DNA from: Acidobacteriota bacterium
Lineage (GTDB): Bacteria > Acidobacteriota > Terriglobia > Acidiferrales > UBA7541
Assembly (NCBI GenBank): GCA_003224055.1
Contig: QHYE01000024.1
Span: 1-64,000, forward strand
Direction of reading: 5' to 3'
DNA length: 64,000 bases
In this document: positions 17,629 through 25,902 of the stretch, piece by piece
How positions within the stretch are numbered: position 1 is the first letter of the stretch
How the letters are laid out: each line of letters starts with the position of its first letter
Position numbers and translations under genes: made by a program
The notes under the pieces: generated by a model
What the model saw: only the letters and a program-made list of their open reading frames with translations
The model's database searches: none
What the model was told of the DNA's origin: nothing

Positions 17629-19206
17629 TTAGGAATAGAAGAGGCTGGTGTCAGCCGATAGGCCTGCCAACTCGGCAAGTCGCCCAGACGGCCCTTGCAC
17701 GACGAAACGGCGATGATAAAGCAGAAGCGCTCGCAGCCCGGCAAGTTCTTCTCCGCCGCCCGCCCTGCCGGGACCACCATGCAGGCAGCTAGGCACCACA
17801 TTGCCGTGGCCTGTGTGCTGATTGCCGACCGAGGAGTCGACGACCAGGATTCGGCCGTGCAAGTCCCCGATTCCAAGCACAACATTTTGAACAAAACCCG
17901 GATCATTTGAGAAAACGGAAACAACCAACGAACCCAAACCCCGGCGTGCTATCGCGATGAGATTCTCCAGGCTGTCGTACGCCACGAGCGTCGCTGCAGG
18001 ACCAAACACTTCGACGTCGTGAACGTACTTCGCATCCAGCCCGTTCTTGCATGCCAGAAGCGTGGGCTGCACAAAAGAGGACCTCTGCACATCAGCCTCG
18101 ATCGGTTGGAACTTCTCGTCGCCGCCAAATACGACTTCGCTTTCTTGTTTCAAACGCCGCAACCCTTCGAAACAAGCGGCTTGCTGTGTCTTGTTCACCA
18201 CCGGTCCCACTTTGACTTCCGGATTTCGCGGATTTCCCACCTTCGTTGAACTCAATCGCGCAGCAATCGCTTCGCCCACCGCTTGAAACTGTTGGCGGGG
18301 CACGAGCACCCGGCGTATGGCCGTGCACTTCTGTCCGGCCTTCAACGTCATCTCACGAACGACCTCCTTCACGAATGAGTCAAAAATCTCCGTGCCCGGA
18401 GCGGCGTCCGGCCCGAGAATGGCGGAGTTGATGCTGTCCGCTTCCACATTCACTCGAACCGACCGGCGCAAGATGTTTTCGTGGCCGCGAATCCGCATCG
18501 CCGTGTCCGCGGATCCGGTGAACGAAACGATGTCGCTCTCGCTCACGTGATCGAGCAAATCGCGCGCCGAACCGCAAAGGATCGAAATAGTTCCCGCCGG
18601 CAGGATTCCTGCTTTCACGATGTCTTCGACGATTCTGTGTGTCAGCCAGGCCGTCGCCGAAGCAGGCTTGGCCAGGATGGGAACTCCGGAGAGCAGCGCG
18701 GGCGCAGCCTTTTCGCAGAGACCCCACGCCGGAAAATTGAATGCATTAATGAAGACAGCGGCGCCCTTTGACGGCGCGAGGAAGTGTTGTGCCGCGAACT
18801 CGCCGGTTTTGGAAAGGGAAAGGACCCCGCCCTCCTTTAACATTTTCGATTCACCCAGCGCCTTGCCGATCTTGGCGTAATACTTCATCGTGTAGATGGC
18901 CCCGTCCACGTCGAACGATGCGTCTGCCTGTGTGGCACCGGAATTCAGAAGCGAAATGCGAAAATATTCGTCGCGGTTCGCGGTCATTACTTCGGCTACC
19001 TTCCCGAGCATTTCTGCGCGCTCTCGATAAGTCTGTTGCCGCAGCGCGGCTCCACCATGCGACCTTGCAAATTCAAGTGCCCCCGCAACACCAATTTCTT
19101 GCGATGAGATGCGGGCCAACTCTTCTCCTGTGACGGGATCAACCAGCGGCTCGCCGGCGCCCGCGCCCTCTTTCCACTCTCCGGAAACGTAGTTAGGCAG
19201 CTTCAT
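17629..19206 (-). CDS. boxD: 3,4-dehydroadipyl-CoA semialdehyde dehydrogenase (BoxD, PaaZ-N like)
   Basis: 525 aa aldehyde dehydrogenase. ATG 19206 (MKLPNYVSGEW) follows GGAGGAATACGG; the track start adds 31 unlikely residues. Landmarks: FINAFNFPAWGLCEKAAPALLSG, the nucleotide-binding turn FTGSADTAM, the catalytic Glu in NVEADSINSAILGPDA and the catalytic Cys in KAGQKCTAIRRVLVP. This matches the PaaZ N-terminal/BoxD subgroup. In the box pathway it oxidises the ring-opened semialdehyde with NADP+ to 3,4-dehydroadipyl-CoA, which enters beta-oxidation. It is divergent from boxR-boxC-boxB, sharing their control region. Without that context, a phenylacetate-type PaaZ dehydrogenase would be the alternative. 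Confidence 0.9.
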   Translation of the reverse strand: MKLPNYVSGEWKEGAGAGEPLVDPVTGEELARISSQEIGVAGALEFARSHGGAALRQQTYRERAEMLGKVAEVMTANRDEYFRISLLNSGATQADASFDVDGAIYTMKYYAKIGKALGESKMLKEGGVLSLSKTGEFAAQHFLAPSKGAAVFINAFNFPAWGLCEKAAPALLSGVPILAKPASATAWLTHRIVEDIVKAGILPAGTISILCGSARDLLDHVSESDIVSFTGSADTAMRIRGHENILRRSVRVNVEADSINSAILGPDAAPGTEIFDSFVKEVVREMTLKAGQKCTAIRRVLVPRQQFQAVGEAIAARLSSTKVGNPRNPEVKVGPVVNKTQQAACFEGLRRLKQESEVVFGGDEKFQPIEADVQRSSFVQPTLLACKNGLDAKYVHDVEVFGPAATLVAYDSLENLIAIARRGLGSLVVSVFSNDPGFVQNVVLGIGDLHGRILVVDSSVGNQHTGHGNVVPSCLHGGPGRAGGGEELAGLRALLLYHRRFVVQGPSGRLAELAGLSADTSLFYS

Positions 19207-19281
19207 CCGTATTCCTCCACCAACGGACTCCAGATTACCCCGAATCTTCGTCCTTTTGGTTATGACAGCAACAAATCCTGC

Positions 19282-19384
19282 TGCAGCATAATACTGCATA
19301 TTGCAAGCGCGGGTTCGGAAACCCCGTTCGCACCAGTCACATCTCCATATAATCTACAACATATTGATTATACACATGTTGTAG
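19282..19384. promoter_or_regulatory. boxD/boxR divergent control region with 9-bp inverted repeat
   Basis: A perfect inverted repeat CTACAACAT (19354-19362) / ATGTTGTAG (19376-19384) surrounds an AT-rich core. TATAAT occurs on the plus strand at 19348-19353 and on the minus strand at 19372-19367. TGCA is repeated at 19282, 19294 and 19302, and again at 19475 near the boxR start. TGCA-containing repeats are reported operators for BzdR/BoxR-type regulators; which of these elements BoxR uses here is inferred. Confidence 0.55.
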
Positions 19385-19444
19385 GCGCGCCCTGCTCACT
19401 GTAACCGGGCAGTTTTAAGAAAGTATCACTCCCGATGTTTGTAC

Positions 19445-19472
19445 TTGACCCCTGGTCCAGAACCTGTAGTAT
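19445..19472 (+). promoter_or_regulatory. Candidate boxR promoter
   Basis: TTGACC (19445-19450), a 16-base spacer and TAGTAT (19467-19472) would place the transcript start near 19479, about 16 bases before the chosen boxR ATG. The TGCA at 19475 overlaps the expected start site, a position suited to autorepression. Confidence 0.45.
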
Positions 19473-19494
19473 ACTGCATGTCAGCGTTCATACC

Positions 19495-20406
19495 ATGGCC
19501 ACCTCTACCGGCGTCGCTTCCAAATCTGTCTCTCTGCGGCGTGGCGCTCCCATTCGCGAGCGTGAGTTTCTGCTTTTCGTCGGCACGCGCGTTCGAGAGC
19601 TTCGTAATCGCCGCGGCATGACCCGCAAAATGGTAGCGCAGGAAGGCGACGTTTCGGAGCGGCATTTGGCACAGTTGGAGTCCGGTGGGGGAAACATCTC
19701 GATCTTGCTTCTGCGAAGAATCGCCGAAGTCCTCAACGTTTCCCTGGCGGAATTGTTTGCGCCCCGCGTGGAAGAACAGGCTGAGAAACAAACCATTCGG
19801 CGTTTCCTCCAGCGGATTCCTGCTCATCGCCTCGAGGAAGTTGTAGCTCGGCTGATGCGCGAGTTCGGCGCGGACGAAACTTTGCGGCGCAAGCGCATCG
19901 CGCTAATCGGGCTGCGCGGCGCGGGAAAATCGACGCTGGGATCGCGACTGGCCGAGGATTCCCGCATTCCGTTTATTGAATTGGACCATGAAATTGAAAA
20001 AGAAACGGGGATGCCTCTCGCGGAAATTTTCTCTCTGTACGGCCAATCCGGTTACCGCGCGATCGAGAAGCGCACGCTGCAGCGCGTCCTGAAGGATACC
20101 CGGCCCGCGGTGCTTTCCATCGGTGGCGGCGTGGTCTCCGAAAAAGAAACCTACGATTTTCTTTTGGCCCACTGTTACACCGTATGGGTCAAGGCGCAGC
20201 CGGAAGAGCACATGTCCCGCGTTATCGCCCAGGGCGATCTTCGAGCCATGGCCGGGAGTGATCAGGCCATGGACGATCTGCGAAAAATTTTGGAAGCTCG
20301 CGAACCGCTCTATCGAAGAGCGGATATGGTTCTGGACACTTCGAACTCTTCCGTGGACCAAAGTCTTTCAAGGCTCAAAACGGCATTGCAGACTCATTTG
20401 CAGTAG
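19495..20406 (+). CDS. boxR: BoxR/BzdR-type regulator: XRE HTH fused to shikimate-kinase-like sensor domain
   Basis: 303 aa from ATG 19495; the track start at 19435 lies upstream of the candidate promoter. Residues about 25-95 are an XRE/Cro helix-turn-helix (TRVRELRNRRGMTRKMVAQEG, ISILLLRRIAEVLNVSLAELF). A linker leads to a shikimate-kinase-like domain at about 130-300 with Walker A GLRGAGKST and SIGGGVV. This two-domain design is the hallmark of BzdR and BoxR, which repress benzoyl-CoA genes until benzoyl-CoA binds the kinase-like domain. It precedes boxC by only 9 bases and is divergent from boxD, so it is well placed to control both transcripts. Confidence 0.93.
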   Translation: MATSTGVASKSVSLRRGAPIREREFLLFVGTRVRELRNRRGMTRKMVAQEGDVSERHLAQLESGGGNISILLLRRIAEVLNVSLAELFAPRVEEQAEKQTIRRFLQRIPAHRLEEVVARLMREFGADETLRRKRIALIGLRGAGKSTLGSRLAEDSRIPFIELDHEIEKETGMPLAEIFSLYGQSGYRAIEKRTLQRVLKDTRPAVLSIGGGVVSEKETYDFLLAHCYTVWVKAQPEEHMSRVIAQGDLRAMAGSDQAMDDLRKILEAREPLYRRADMVLDTSNSSVDQSLSRLKTALQTHLQ

Positions 20407-20415
20407 GAGGAATTT

Positions 20416-22098
20416 GTGGACGTTGTCGCAACGCAGGAGTCTCAGGGAAAGACCGAAGCGCTCGATTTTCAAACCGATCCTTCGCGCTACAAACATTGGC
20501 GGTTGTCCTTCGACGGCCCGGTTGCCACGCTGACCATGGACGTGGCCGAAGACGGCGGAATCCGGCCCGGTTACAAATTGAAGTTGAATTCCTACGATCT
20601 CGGAGTGGACATCGAACTCCACGACGCGCTCCAGCGCATCCGCTTTGAACATCCTGAAATCCGTTCGGTGGTGATCACCAGCGCGAAGAACCGCATTTTC
20701 TGCTCTGGCGCAAATATCTACATGCTTGGTCTTTCTTCTCATGCGTGGAAAGTGAATTTCTGCAAATTCACCAACGAAACGCGAAATGGAATGGAAGACT
20801 CCAGCGCGCACTCCGGGCTGAAATTCATCGCGGCGTGCAACGGAACCACGGCGGGCGGAGGCTATGAATTGGCTCTCGCCTGCGATGAAATCATTTTGAT
20901 CGATGACCGTTCCTCCGCCGTGAGCCTGCCGGAGCTGCCGCTGTTGGGCGTTCTTCCCGGAACGGGTGGGTTGACACGCATCACCGACAAGAGAAAAGTC
21001 CGCCGCGACCACGCCGACATTTTCTGTACCAATCAAGACGGCGTCCGCGGCCAACGTGCCAAAGACTGGCGTCTCGTCGATGAAATTGTGAAGCCCCAGC
21101 AGTTCTCCGAGCACGTGAAACAGCGCGCCCTGAAACTTGCCGCGCAAAGTGATCGCCCCGCCGGCGCAAAGGGCATTTCTCTCACCCCTCTGAAACGTAC
21201 CGTCGACGCCGCGGGCCTGCACTACGAATATGTCGATGTCCTGTTCAATCGTGAAGCGCGGACAGCAACGTTCACCGTCCGCGCACCGCAGGCCTTCACC
21301 GAAGACACATTAGAAAAGGCTCTTGCAGCCGGCGCCTCCTGGTGGCCTCTGCAAATGTCGCGCGAACTGGACGACGCCATCCTGACTCTTCGCGCAAGTG
21401 AATTGGAATTAGGGCTTTGGATTTTCAAAACCGCCGGAAATCCCACCGCCGTTCTCGCCAACGACGAATTCATCTTGAAGCATCAGGACAACTGGTTCGT
21501 CCGGGAAGTTTTGGGAATGATGCGGCGCACTTTCGCGCGCATCGATGTCACCTCGCGCTCGATTTTCGCCATCGTCGAACCCGATTCCTGTTTTGCCGGT
21601 ACGCTCTTGGAACTGGCGTTGGCTGCCGACCGTGTCTACATGCGTGACACTCAGGAAAGCGAAAGCGCTGCCGCGCTAATCCTTTCGAAAATGAATTTCG
21701 GTCCACTCCCCATGGTCAATCATCTTTCACGCCTGGCCGCGCGCTTCTATGAAGACGAAGCGCAACTCAGTTCGCTCCGCGATCGCATCGAAACAAGGTT
21801 GCCGGCCCGCGAGGCGCTCGAAGCCGGCCTCGTCACTTCTGCACCCGATGACCTCGATTGGGAAGACGAACTTCGCCAGGCCATCGAATCCCGCGCCGCG
21901 CAATCGCCTGACGCGCTCGCTGGCCTCGAAGCCAATCTGCGTTTCGGTCCGCCCGAATCTCTCGAAACCCGCGTTTTTGGCCGGCTTTCCGCCTGGCAGA
22001 ACTGGATCTTCATTCGCCCCAACGCCGTGGGAACAAACGGCGCGCTGAAAGTCTACGGCACCGGCGCTCCCGTGAAATTCAACTGGGAAAGAGTTTAA
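20416..22098 (+). CDS. boxC: Benzoyl-CoA-dihydrodiol lyase (2,3-epoxybenzoyl-CoA dihydrolase)
   Basis: 560 aa, GTG start with TAGGAGGAA upstream. It is a double-crotonase-fold protein: an N-terminal half with IFCSGANIYMLG and CNGTTAGGGYELALACDEI (CoA-binding and oxyanion-hole elements), and a degenerate C-terminal half with CFAGTLLELALAADRVYM. The length fits BoxC. It opens the epoxide ring of 2,3-epoxybenzoyl-CoA with two waters, releasing formate and 3,4-dehydroadipyl-CoA semialdehyde, the substrate of BoxD. It lies between boxR and boxB on one strand, 9 and 43 bases apart, in a probable operon. Confidence 0.96.
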   Translation: MDVVATQESQGKTEALDFQTDPSRYKHWRLSFDGPVATLTMDVAEDGGIRPGYKLKLNSYDLGVDIELHDALQRIRFEHPEIRSVVITSAKNRIFCSGANIYMLGLSSHAWKVNFCKFTNETRNGMEDSSAHSGLKFIAACNGTTAGGGYELALACDEIILIDDRSSAVSLPELPLLGVLPGTGGLTRITDKRKVRRDHADIFCTNQDGVRGQRAKDWRLVDEIVKPQQFSEHVKQRALKLAAQSDRPAGAKGISLTPLKRTVDAAGLHYEYVDVLFNREARTATFTVRAPQAFTEDTLEKALAAGASWWPLQMSRELDDAILTLRASELELGLWIFKTAGNPTAVLANDEFILKHQDNWFVREVLGMMRRTFARIDVTSRSIFAIVEPDSCFAGTLLELALAADRVYMRDTQESESAAALILSKMNFGPLPMVNHLSRLAARFYEDEAQLSSLRDRIETRLPAREALEAGLVTSAPDDLDWEDELRQAIESRAAQSPDALAGLEANLRFGPPESLETRVFGRLSAWQNWIFIRPNAVGTNGALKVYGTGAPVKFNWERV

Positions 22099-22141
22099 AC
22101 AACCGGGCGAACGCCGATCCGATTCCTGCAAGGAGATTCGC

Positions 22142-23566
22142 ATGATCAATTACACCGAAAAAATTCCCAACAACGTCGATCTGGGACGCGACCGCGTCCT
22201 GCAACGCGCCCTCGAGCACTGGCAGCCCGCCTACATGGGTTGGTGGTACGACATGGGCCCGGACGAGAGCCACAACTATGAAGTTTATTTGCGGACCGCC
22301 ATCAGCGTGGAACCCGACGGCTGGGCGCAGTTCGGCTACGTCAAGATGCCGGACTACCGCTGGGGAATTTTTCTCCAGCCGCGCGACGAGAAGCGCGAAG
22401 TAAATTTCGGCGCTCACAAGGGGCAGCCCGCCTGGCAGGAAGTCCCCGGCGAATACCGTTCCACCCTTCGCCGCATCATCGTCACCCAGGGAGACACCGA
22501 GCCCGCTTCCGTCGAACAGCAGCGCATGCTCGGCGCTTCTTGTCCTTCCATGTACGACCTCCGGAATATCTTCCAGGTCAACGTGGAAGAAGGGCGCCAC
22601 CTTTGGGCCATGGTTTACCTGCTGCATCGCTATTTCGGACGCGACGGCCGCGAGGAAGCCGAATCCCTCCTCGCGCGGCGCTCCGGCGACACCGACAATC
22701 CCCGCATTCTCGGTGCGTTCAACGAACCGACTCCCGACTGGCTCGCTTTCTATATGTTCACGTTCTTCACCGACCGCGACGGCAAATTCCAGCTTTGCGC
22801 GCTCGCTGAATCTGGTTTTGATCCTCTTTCTCGCACCTGCCGCTTCATGCTCACCGAGGAAGCCCACCACATGTTCGTCGGCGAAACCGGCGTCAGCCGC
22901 ATCATTCAGCGCACCTGTGAAGTGATGAAGGAACATAAACTCGATGACCCCTCGGATGTGCGCGCCCTGGGCGTGATTGATCTCCAGACGATTCAGAAGT
23001 ACCTAAATTTTCACTACAGCGTAACTCTGGATCTCTACGGTTCGGACGTTTCTTCGAACGCTGCGAATTATTTCACCAGCGGCCTGAAAGGACGCTTCCG
23101 TGAAACTAAACTGGATGACGATCACGTTTTGAGCGAGGCGGAATACCCCGTGTTCGAAGTCGTCAACGGAAAAATCCTTGCCAAGTCCGTCCCGGCGTTG
23201 ACCGCTCTGAACGAACGCCTGCGCGATGATTACATCGAAGAGATCGCCGATGGCGTGGCCCGCTGGCAACGCGTCATTGACAATGCCGACATCTCCTTCC
23301 GTTTGACCCTGCCGCACAAGGGCTTCCATCGCGAAATCGGCAATTTCGCGGGACACTTTATCAGCCCCGAAGGAGAAGTCTTGAGCGAGGAATCCTGGAA
23401 GAAGCGTGAATCCCAGTGGCTGCCGACTCCCGAGGACCATGCCTTCGTCCAGTCGCTCATGAGCGGCCGTGTCGTCGAGCTCGGTAAGTTTGCGAATTGG
23501 ATTGCTCCCCCGGCGCGCGGGGTGAATAATCAGCCGCTGAACTTTGAATACGTTCGCTTCAATTGA
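22142..23566 (+). CDS. boxB: Benzoyl-CoA 2,3-epoxidase, diiron oxygenase subunit
   Basis: 474 aa, ATG 22142 after CAAGGAGAT. Candidate diiron ligands fall at E120, E150, H153 (EEGRH), D211, E240 and H243 (EEAHH). By recall this is the same numbering as in the Azoarcus enzyme, a strong sign of true orthology. With NADPH-derived electrons from BoxA and O2 it converts benzoyl-CoA to its 2,3-epoxide in the cytoplasm. BoxA, the reductase, is not in this window, so electrons must come from a gene elsewhere or a different donor. It is followed 42 bases later by an amidohydrolase. Confidence 0.97.
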   Translation: MINYTEKIPNNVDLGRDRVLQRALEHWQPAYMGWWYDMGPDESHNYEVYLRTAISVEPDGWAQFGYVKMPDYRWGIFLQPRDEKREVNFGAHKGQPAWQEVPGEYRSTLRRIIVTQGDTEPASVEQQRMLGASCPSMYDLRNIFQVNVEEGRHLWAMVYLLHRYFGRDGREEAESLLARRSGDTDNPRILGAFNEPTPDWLAFYMFTFFTDRDGKFQLCALAESGFDPLSRTCRFMLTEEAHHMFVGETGVSRIIQRTCEVMKEHKLDDPSDVRALGVIDLQTIQKYLNFHYSVTLDLYGSDVSSNAANYFTSGLKGRFRETKLDDDHVLSEAEYPVFEVVNGKILAKSVPALTALNERLRDDYIEEIADGVARWQRVIDNADISFRLTLPHKGFHREIGNFAGHFISPEGEVLSEESWKKRESQWLPTPEDHAFVQSLMSGRVVELGKFANWIAPPARGVNNQPLNFEYVRFN

Positions 23567-23608
23567 TCGCAAGAGTGAACGCCTAAATTCCGTCGAAGGA
23601 CGCGACTT

Positions 23609-24457
23609 CTGCAGCCCATCATAGACATCCACGTCCACATCATGCCGTATCACATGATGAAGCCATCCGCGCTCGAATTGATGAAGCACGGACGCAAGGA
23701 CTACGCCGATGTCGAACGGTATTGTGCAAACCCGAAAGAATTTCTCGGCCTGCTCGACCGTCTTGGCGTCGAGCGCGCCGGCCTCATCAATTACGTTGCC
23801 CCGAAAATTATCGGGTTTACTCCCGAAGCGAACGATTGGATCGCGAAGTATTGCAAAGCGGCGCCGGACCGCCTGATCGCATTCGGTGGAGTGCTGCCCG
23901 GAACCGTTCCCGACGCCGGCGCCGAAGTGGACCGGATGACCAAACTCGGTATTCGCGCCATCAAGTTGCATCCGTCGCACCAGGTGCTCTCACCAAACGA
24001 ATACATGGACGGCAATCATGAGCTGGCGGCGGTTTACGAGCGCGCCCAGGCAAATGGCATGCCCGTGATGATTCACACGGGGACCTCCATTTTCCCGGGA
24101 GCCAGAAATCTTCATGCGCAGCCGCTCTTGTGCGATGACGTCGCCATCGATTATCCCGATCTCGTTGTGATTCTCGCCCATGGCGGAAGGCCGCTCTGGA
24201 TGGAGGAAGCGTTTTTCCTGGTTCGCCGCCACAAGAACATGCACATGGATATCTCCGGCATCCCTCCCCAGAAACTCTTGGAGTATTTTCCGCGTATCGA
24301 AGAGATTGCCGATAAGGTTCTCTGGGGAACGGATTGGCCGGGGCCCGGCGTGCCCGAGATCAAGGGCAATATTGAGAAGTTCCACGCGCTGCCGATTCGG
24401 GACGAGGGCAAGCGCAAGATTCTATACGACAATGCCGCGCGGCTCTTTCCGCGCTAA
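23609..24457 (+). CDS. Amidohydrolase-2 family metal hydrolase, probable CTG start
   Basis: 282 aa TIM-barrel protein of the ACMSD/amidohydrolase_2 family. The track start (ATG 23642) would remove the metal-binding motif: in-frame codons just upstream read IIDIHVHIMP, containing the essential HxH. The frame is open back to a TGA at 23576 and contains no ATG, GTG or TTG. CTG at 23609 has GAAGGA 8 bases upstream and is the best start. Other landmarks are AIKLHPSHQ, VMIHTGTS, VILAHGG and LWGTDWPGPG, the last with the metal Asp. It follows boxB in the same direction and probably hydrolyses or decarboxylates an aromatic or ring-opened acid; the substrate is unknown. Confidence 0.85.
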   Translation: MQPIIDIHVHIMPYHMMKPSALELMKHGRKDYADVERYCANPKEFLGLLDRLGVERAGLINYVAPKIIGFTPEANDWIAKYCKAAPDRLIAFGGVLPGTVPDAGAEVDRMTKLGIRAIKLHPSHQVLSPNEYMDGNHELAAVYERAQANGMPVMIHTGTSIFPGARNLHAQPLLCDDVAIDYPDLVVILAHGGRPLWMEEAFFLVRRHKNMHMDISGIPPQKLLEYFPRIEEIADKVLWGTDWPGPGVPEIKGNIEKFHALPIRDEGKRKILYDNAARLFPR

Positions 24458-24500
24458 GCAGTTCACGGTCGGCTATTTTGGGAATGTCCCTCTGCTGTGC

Positions 24501-24533
24501 TGAACGGCTGTTCATTATCTGAACACGCGTTCG
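24501..24533. promoter_or_regulatory. Tandem palindromic operators before the TetR-hcr operon
   Basis: Two copies of the same dyad: TGAAC-GGCT-GTTCA (24501-24514) and TGAAC-ACGC-GTTCG (24520-24533), 19 bases centre to centre, about two helix turns, just upstream of the -35 box. This fits cooperative binding of two TetR dimers on one face. The regulator is inferred to be the adjacent TetR protein. Confidence 0.65.
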
Positions 24534-24540
24534 TATTTTG

Positions 24541-24569
24541 TTGACACCGGTGCCCCCGCCGCGTAACTT
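24541..24569 (+). promoter_or_regulatory. Promoter of the tetR-hcrCAB operon
   Basis: Perfect -35 TTGACA (24541-24546), a 17-base spacer and TAACTT (24564-24569), about 40 bases before the TetR start. The strong -35 paired with a poor -10 and upstream dyads fits a regulated promoter. Confidence 0.6.
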
Positions 24570-24606
24570 TAGGAATGTCCGTGGTGCGCGCCGCAAGGAG
24601 GCCCAA

Positions 24607-25335
24607 TTGTCTGGCAAAGGGATCAGAACCCGGGACAAGGCCCGTGTTGAGCGCCGCTATCTTGCCCGCCGCCTGGAAATCCTGCGTGCTGCCGGAAAAC
24701 AATTCCGCGTCAGCGGCTTTGCCGAAACCGGCATGCGCGACATCGCCGCCGCCGCCGACCTCTCTCCCGCCAATCTCTACAACTACTTCCAGGGGAAACA
24801 CGAAATTCTTTTTTTCTGCCAGGATGTTTCCCTCAACCGCCTGGTCGCGGCCCTCGAGAAGGCCCGCCGCTCGAGAGCCGGCGCCGCCGAGAAGTTCCGA
24901 CTGGTAATCATCTCCCATCTGCGCTGCGTCCTCGACGAAGTCGAAGGATCGGCCGCGCATCTCTTGACCAGCGCTTTGCCGCCGCGCTTGCAACGGTCCC
25001 TGGTCGTAAAACGTGATCGCTACGAAGAGGGTGTGCGTCAACTCATTGTCGCAGGCACCCGCACCGGAGAGTTCGTGCCTTGTGATCCTGCGCTCGCCGC
25101 GCGCGCCGTCCTCGGAGCCCTGAACTGGAGCGTTCGCTGGTTCAATCCCGACGGCGCTATGACTGCCGCCGAAATCGCCGAAGGCTTCGCGGATTATCTG
25201 ATTCGCGGATTGCTGTCCAAACCCGATTCTCTCCGCCGCCTTGGCTCGGCCAGAGAGTTGTCCCGCCCGGTCCGCAAATTCCTTCCGCCCGGCGTGAAGC
25301 AGCAGGTAGCGGCCGCACGATTTTCCGAGAGGTGA
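24607..25335 (+). CDS. TetR-family regulator heading the hcr operon
   Basis: 242 aa from TTG 24607 (MSGKGIRTRDKARVERRYLARR), chosen because AAGGAGG lies 6 bases upstream and the promoter overlaps the track start at 24538. The N-terminal HTH is typical: RRLEILRAAGKQFRVSGFAETGMRDIAAAADLSPANLYNYFQGKHEIL. The C-terminal ligand domain is helical, with a TetR_C-like AARAVLGALNWSVRWF. Its stop is 6 bases before hcrC, so regulator and enzyme are cotranscribed. By analogy with BadR/HbaR-type logic it may sense an aryl-CoA, but TetR proteins have no fixed ligand. Confidence 0.92.
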   Translation: MSGKGIRTRDKARVERRYLARRLEILRAAGKQFRVSGFAETGMRDIAAAADLSPANLYNYFQGKHEILFFCQDVSLNRLVAALEKARRSRAGAAEKFRLVIISHLRCVLDEVEGSAAHLLTSALPPRLQRSLVVKRDRYEEGVRQLIVAGTRTGEFVPCDPALAARAVLGALNWSVRWFNPDGAMTAAEIAEGFADYLIRGLLSKPDSLRRLGSARELSRPVRKFLPPGVKQQVAAARFSER

Positions 25336-25341
25336 TGGACT

Positions 25342-25857
25342 GTGATCACACTTCCTGTCGCGTCGCAAAAAACATCTCACGTTCGAATGACGCTCAACGG
25401 TGAGCAAGTAGACGTCTCTTTCGCACCCTACAAAACTCTCCTCGAAGTCCTTCGCGAGGATCTCGGCCACACTGGCACGAAGCATGGCTGTGAACTGGGA
25501 GAGTGCGGCGCGTGCGCCGTTCTTCTGGACGGCAAGCCCGTGCTCTCCTGCTTGGTCCTTGGCGTTGAGTGCGACTCCAGGAATGTCCTGACCGTCGAAG
25601 GCCTCGGCTTGGAAGGAACTCTGCATCCTCTCCAGGATGCCTTCGCCGATCTCGGCGCGGCGCAGTGCGGATACTGCACGCCCGCGATTCTGGTCACCGC
25701 GAAATCCTTGCTGGACCAGCATCCTCACGCCACTCGCGATCAGATTCGCGCGGCGCTCTCCGGCGTCCTGTGCCGGTGCACCGGATATCTCCAGATTTTT
25801 GAGGCCGTCGAGTCCGCCATGGTCAAGATTGCGCAACAGAACGGATCAGCGAGATAG
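25342..25857 (+). CDS. hcrC: 4-hydroxybenzoyl-CoA reductase gamma subunit, two [2Fe-2S]
   Basis: 171 aa, GTG 25342 with GAGGTGATG upstream. It is a xanthine-dehydrogenase-family small subunit: a plant-ferredoxin-type [2Fe-2S] domain with C50, C55, C58 and C70 (GCELGECGACAV...LSC) and an alpha-helical [2Fe-2S] domain with C109, C112, C144 and C146 (QCGYC, LCRCTG). It passes electrons between the FAD/[4Fe-4S] subunit and the Mo site. The subunit family is shared with CO dehydrogenase and many hydroxylases; the HCR assignment rests on the two partners downstream. Confidence 0.92.
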   Translation: MITLPVASQKTSHVRMTLNGEQVDVSFAPYKTLLEVLREDLGHTGTKHGCELGECGACAVLLDGKPVLSCLVLGVECDSRNVLTVEGLGLEGTLHPLQDAFADLGAAQCGYCTPAILVTAKSLLDQHPHATRDQIRAALSGVLCRCTGYLQIFEAVESAMVKIAQQNGSAR

Positions 25858-25902
25858 CATCCGAGTGCGCGGCTGCCTAGCGCCGCGCAGTTAGGAGGGT
25901 AC

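Noticed and set aside
24463-25836. 457-aa minus-strand ORF
   Set aside because: Antisense to the TetR and hcrC genes; no recognisable motif.
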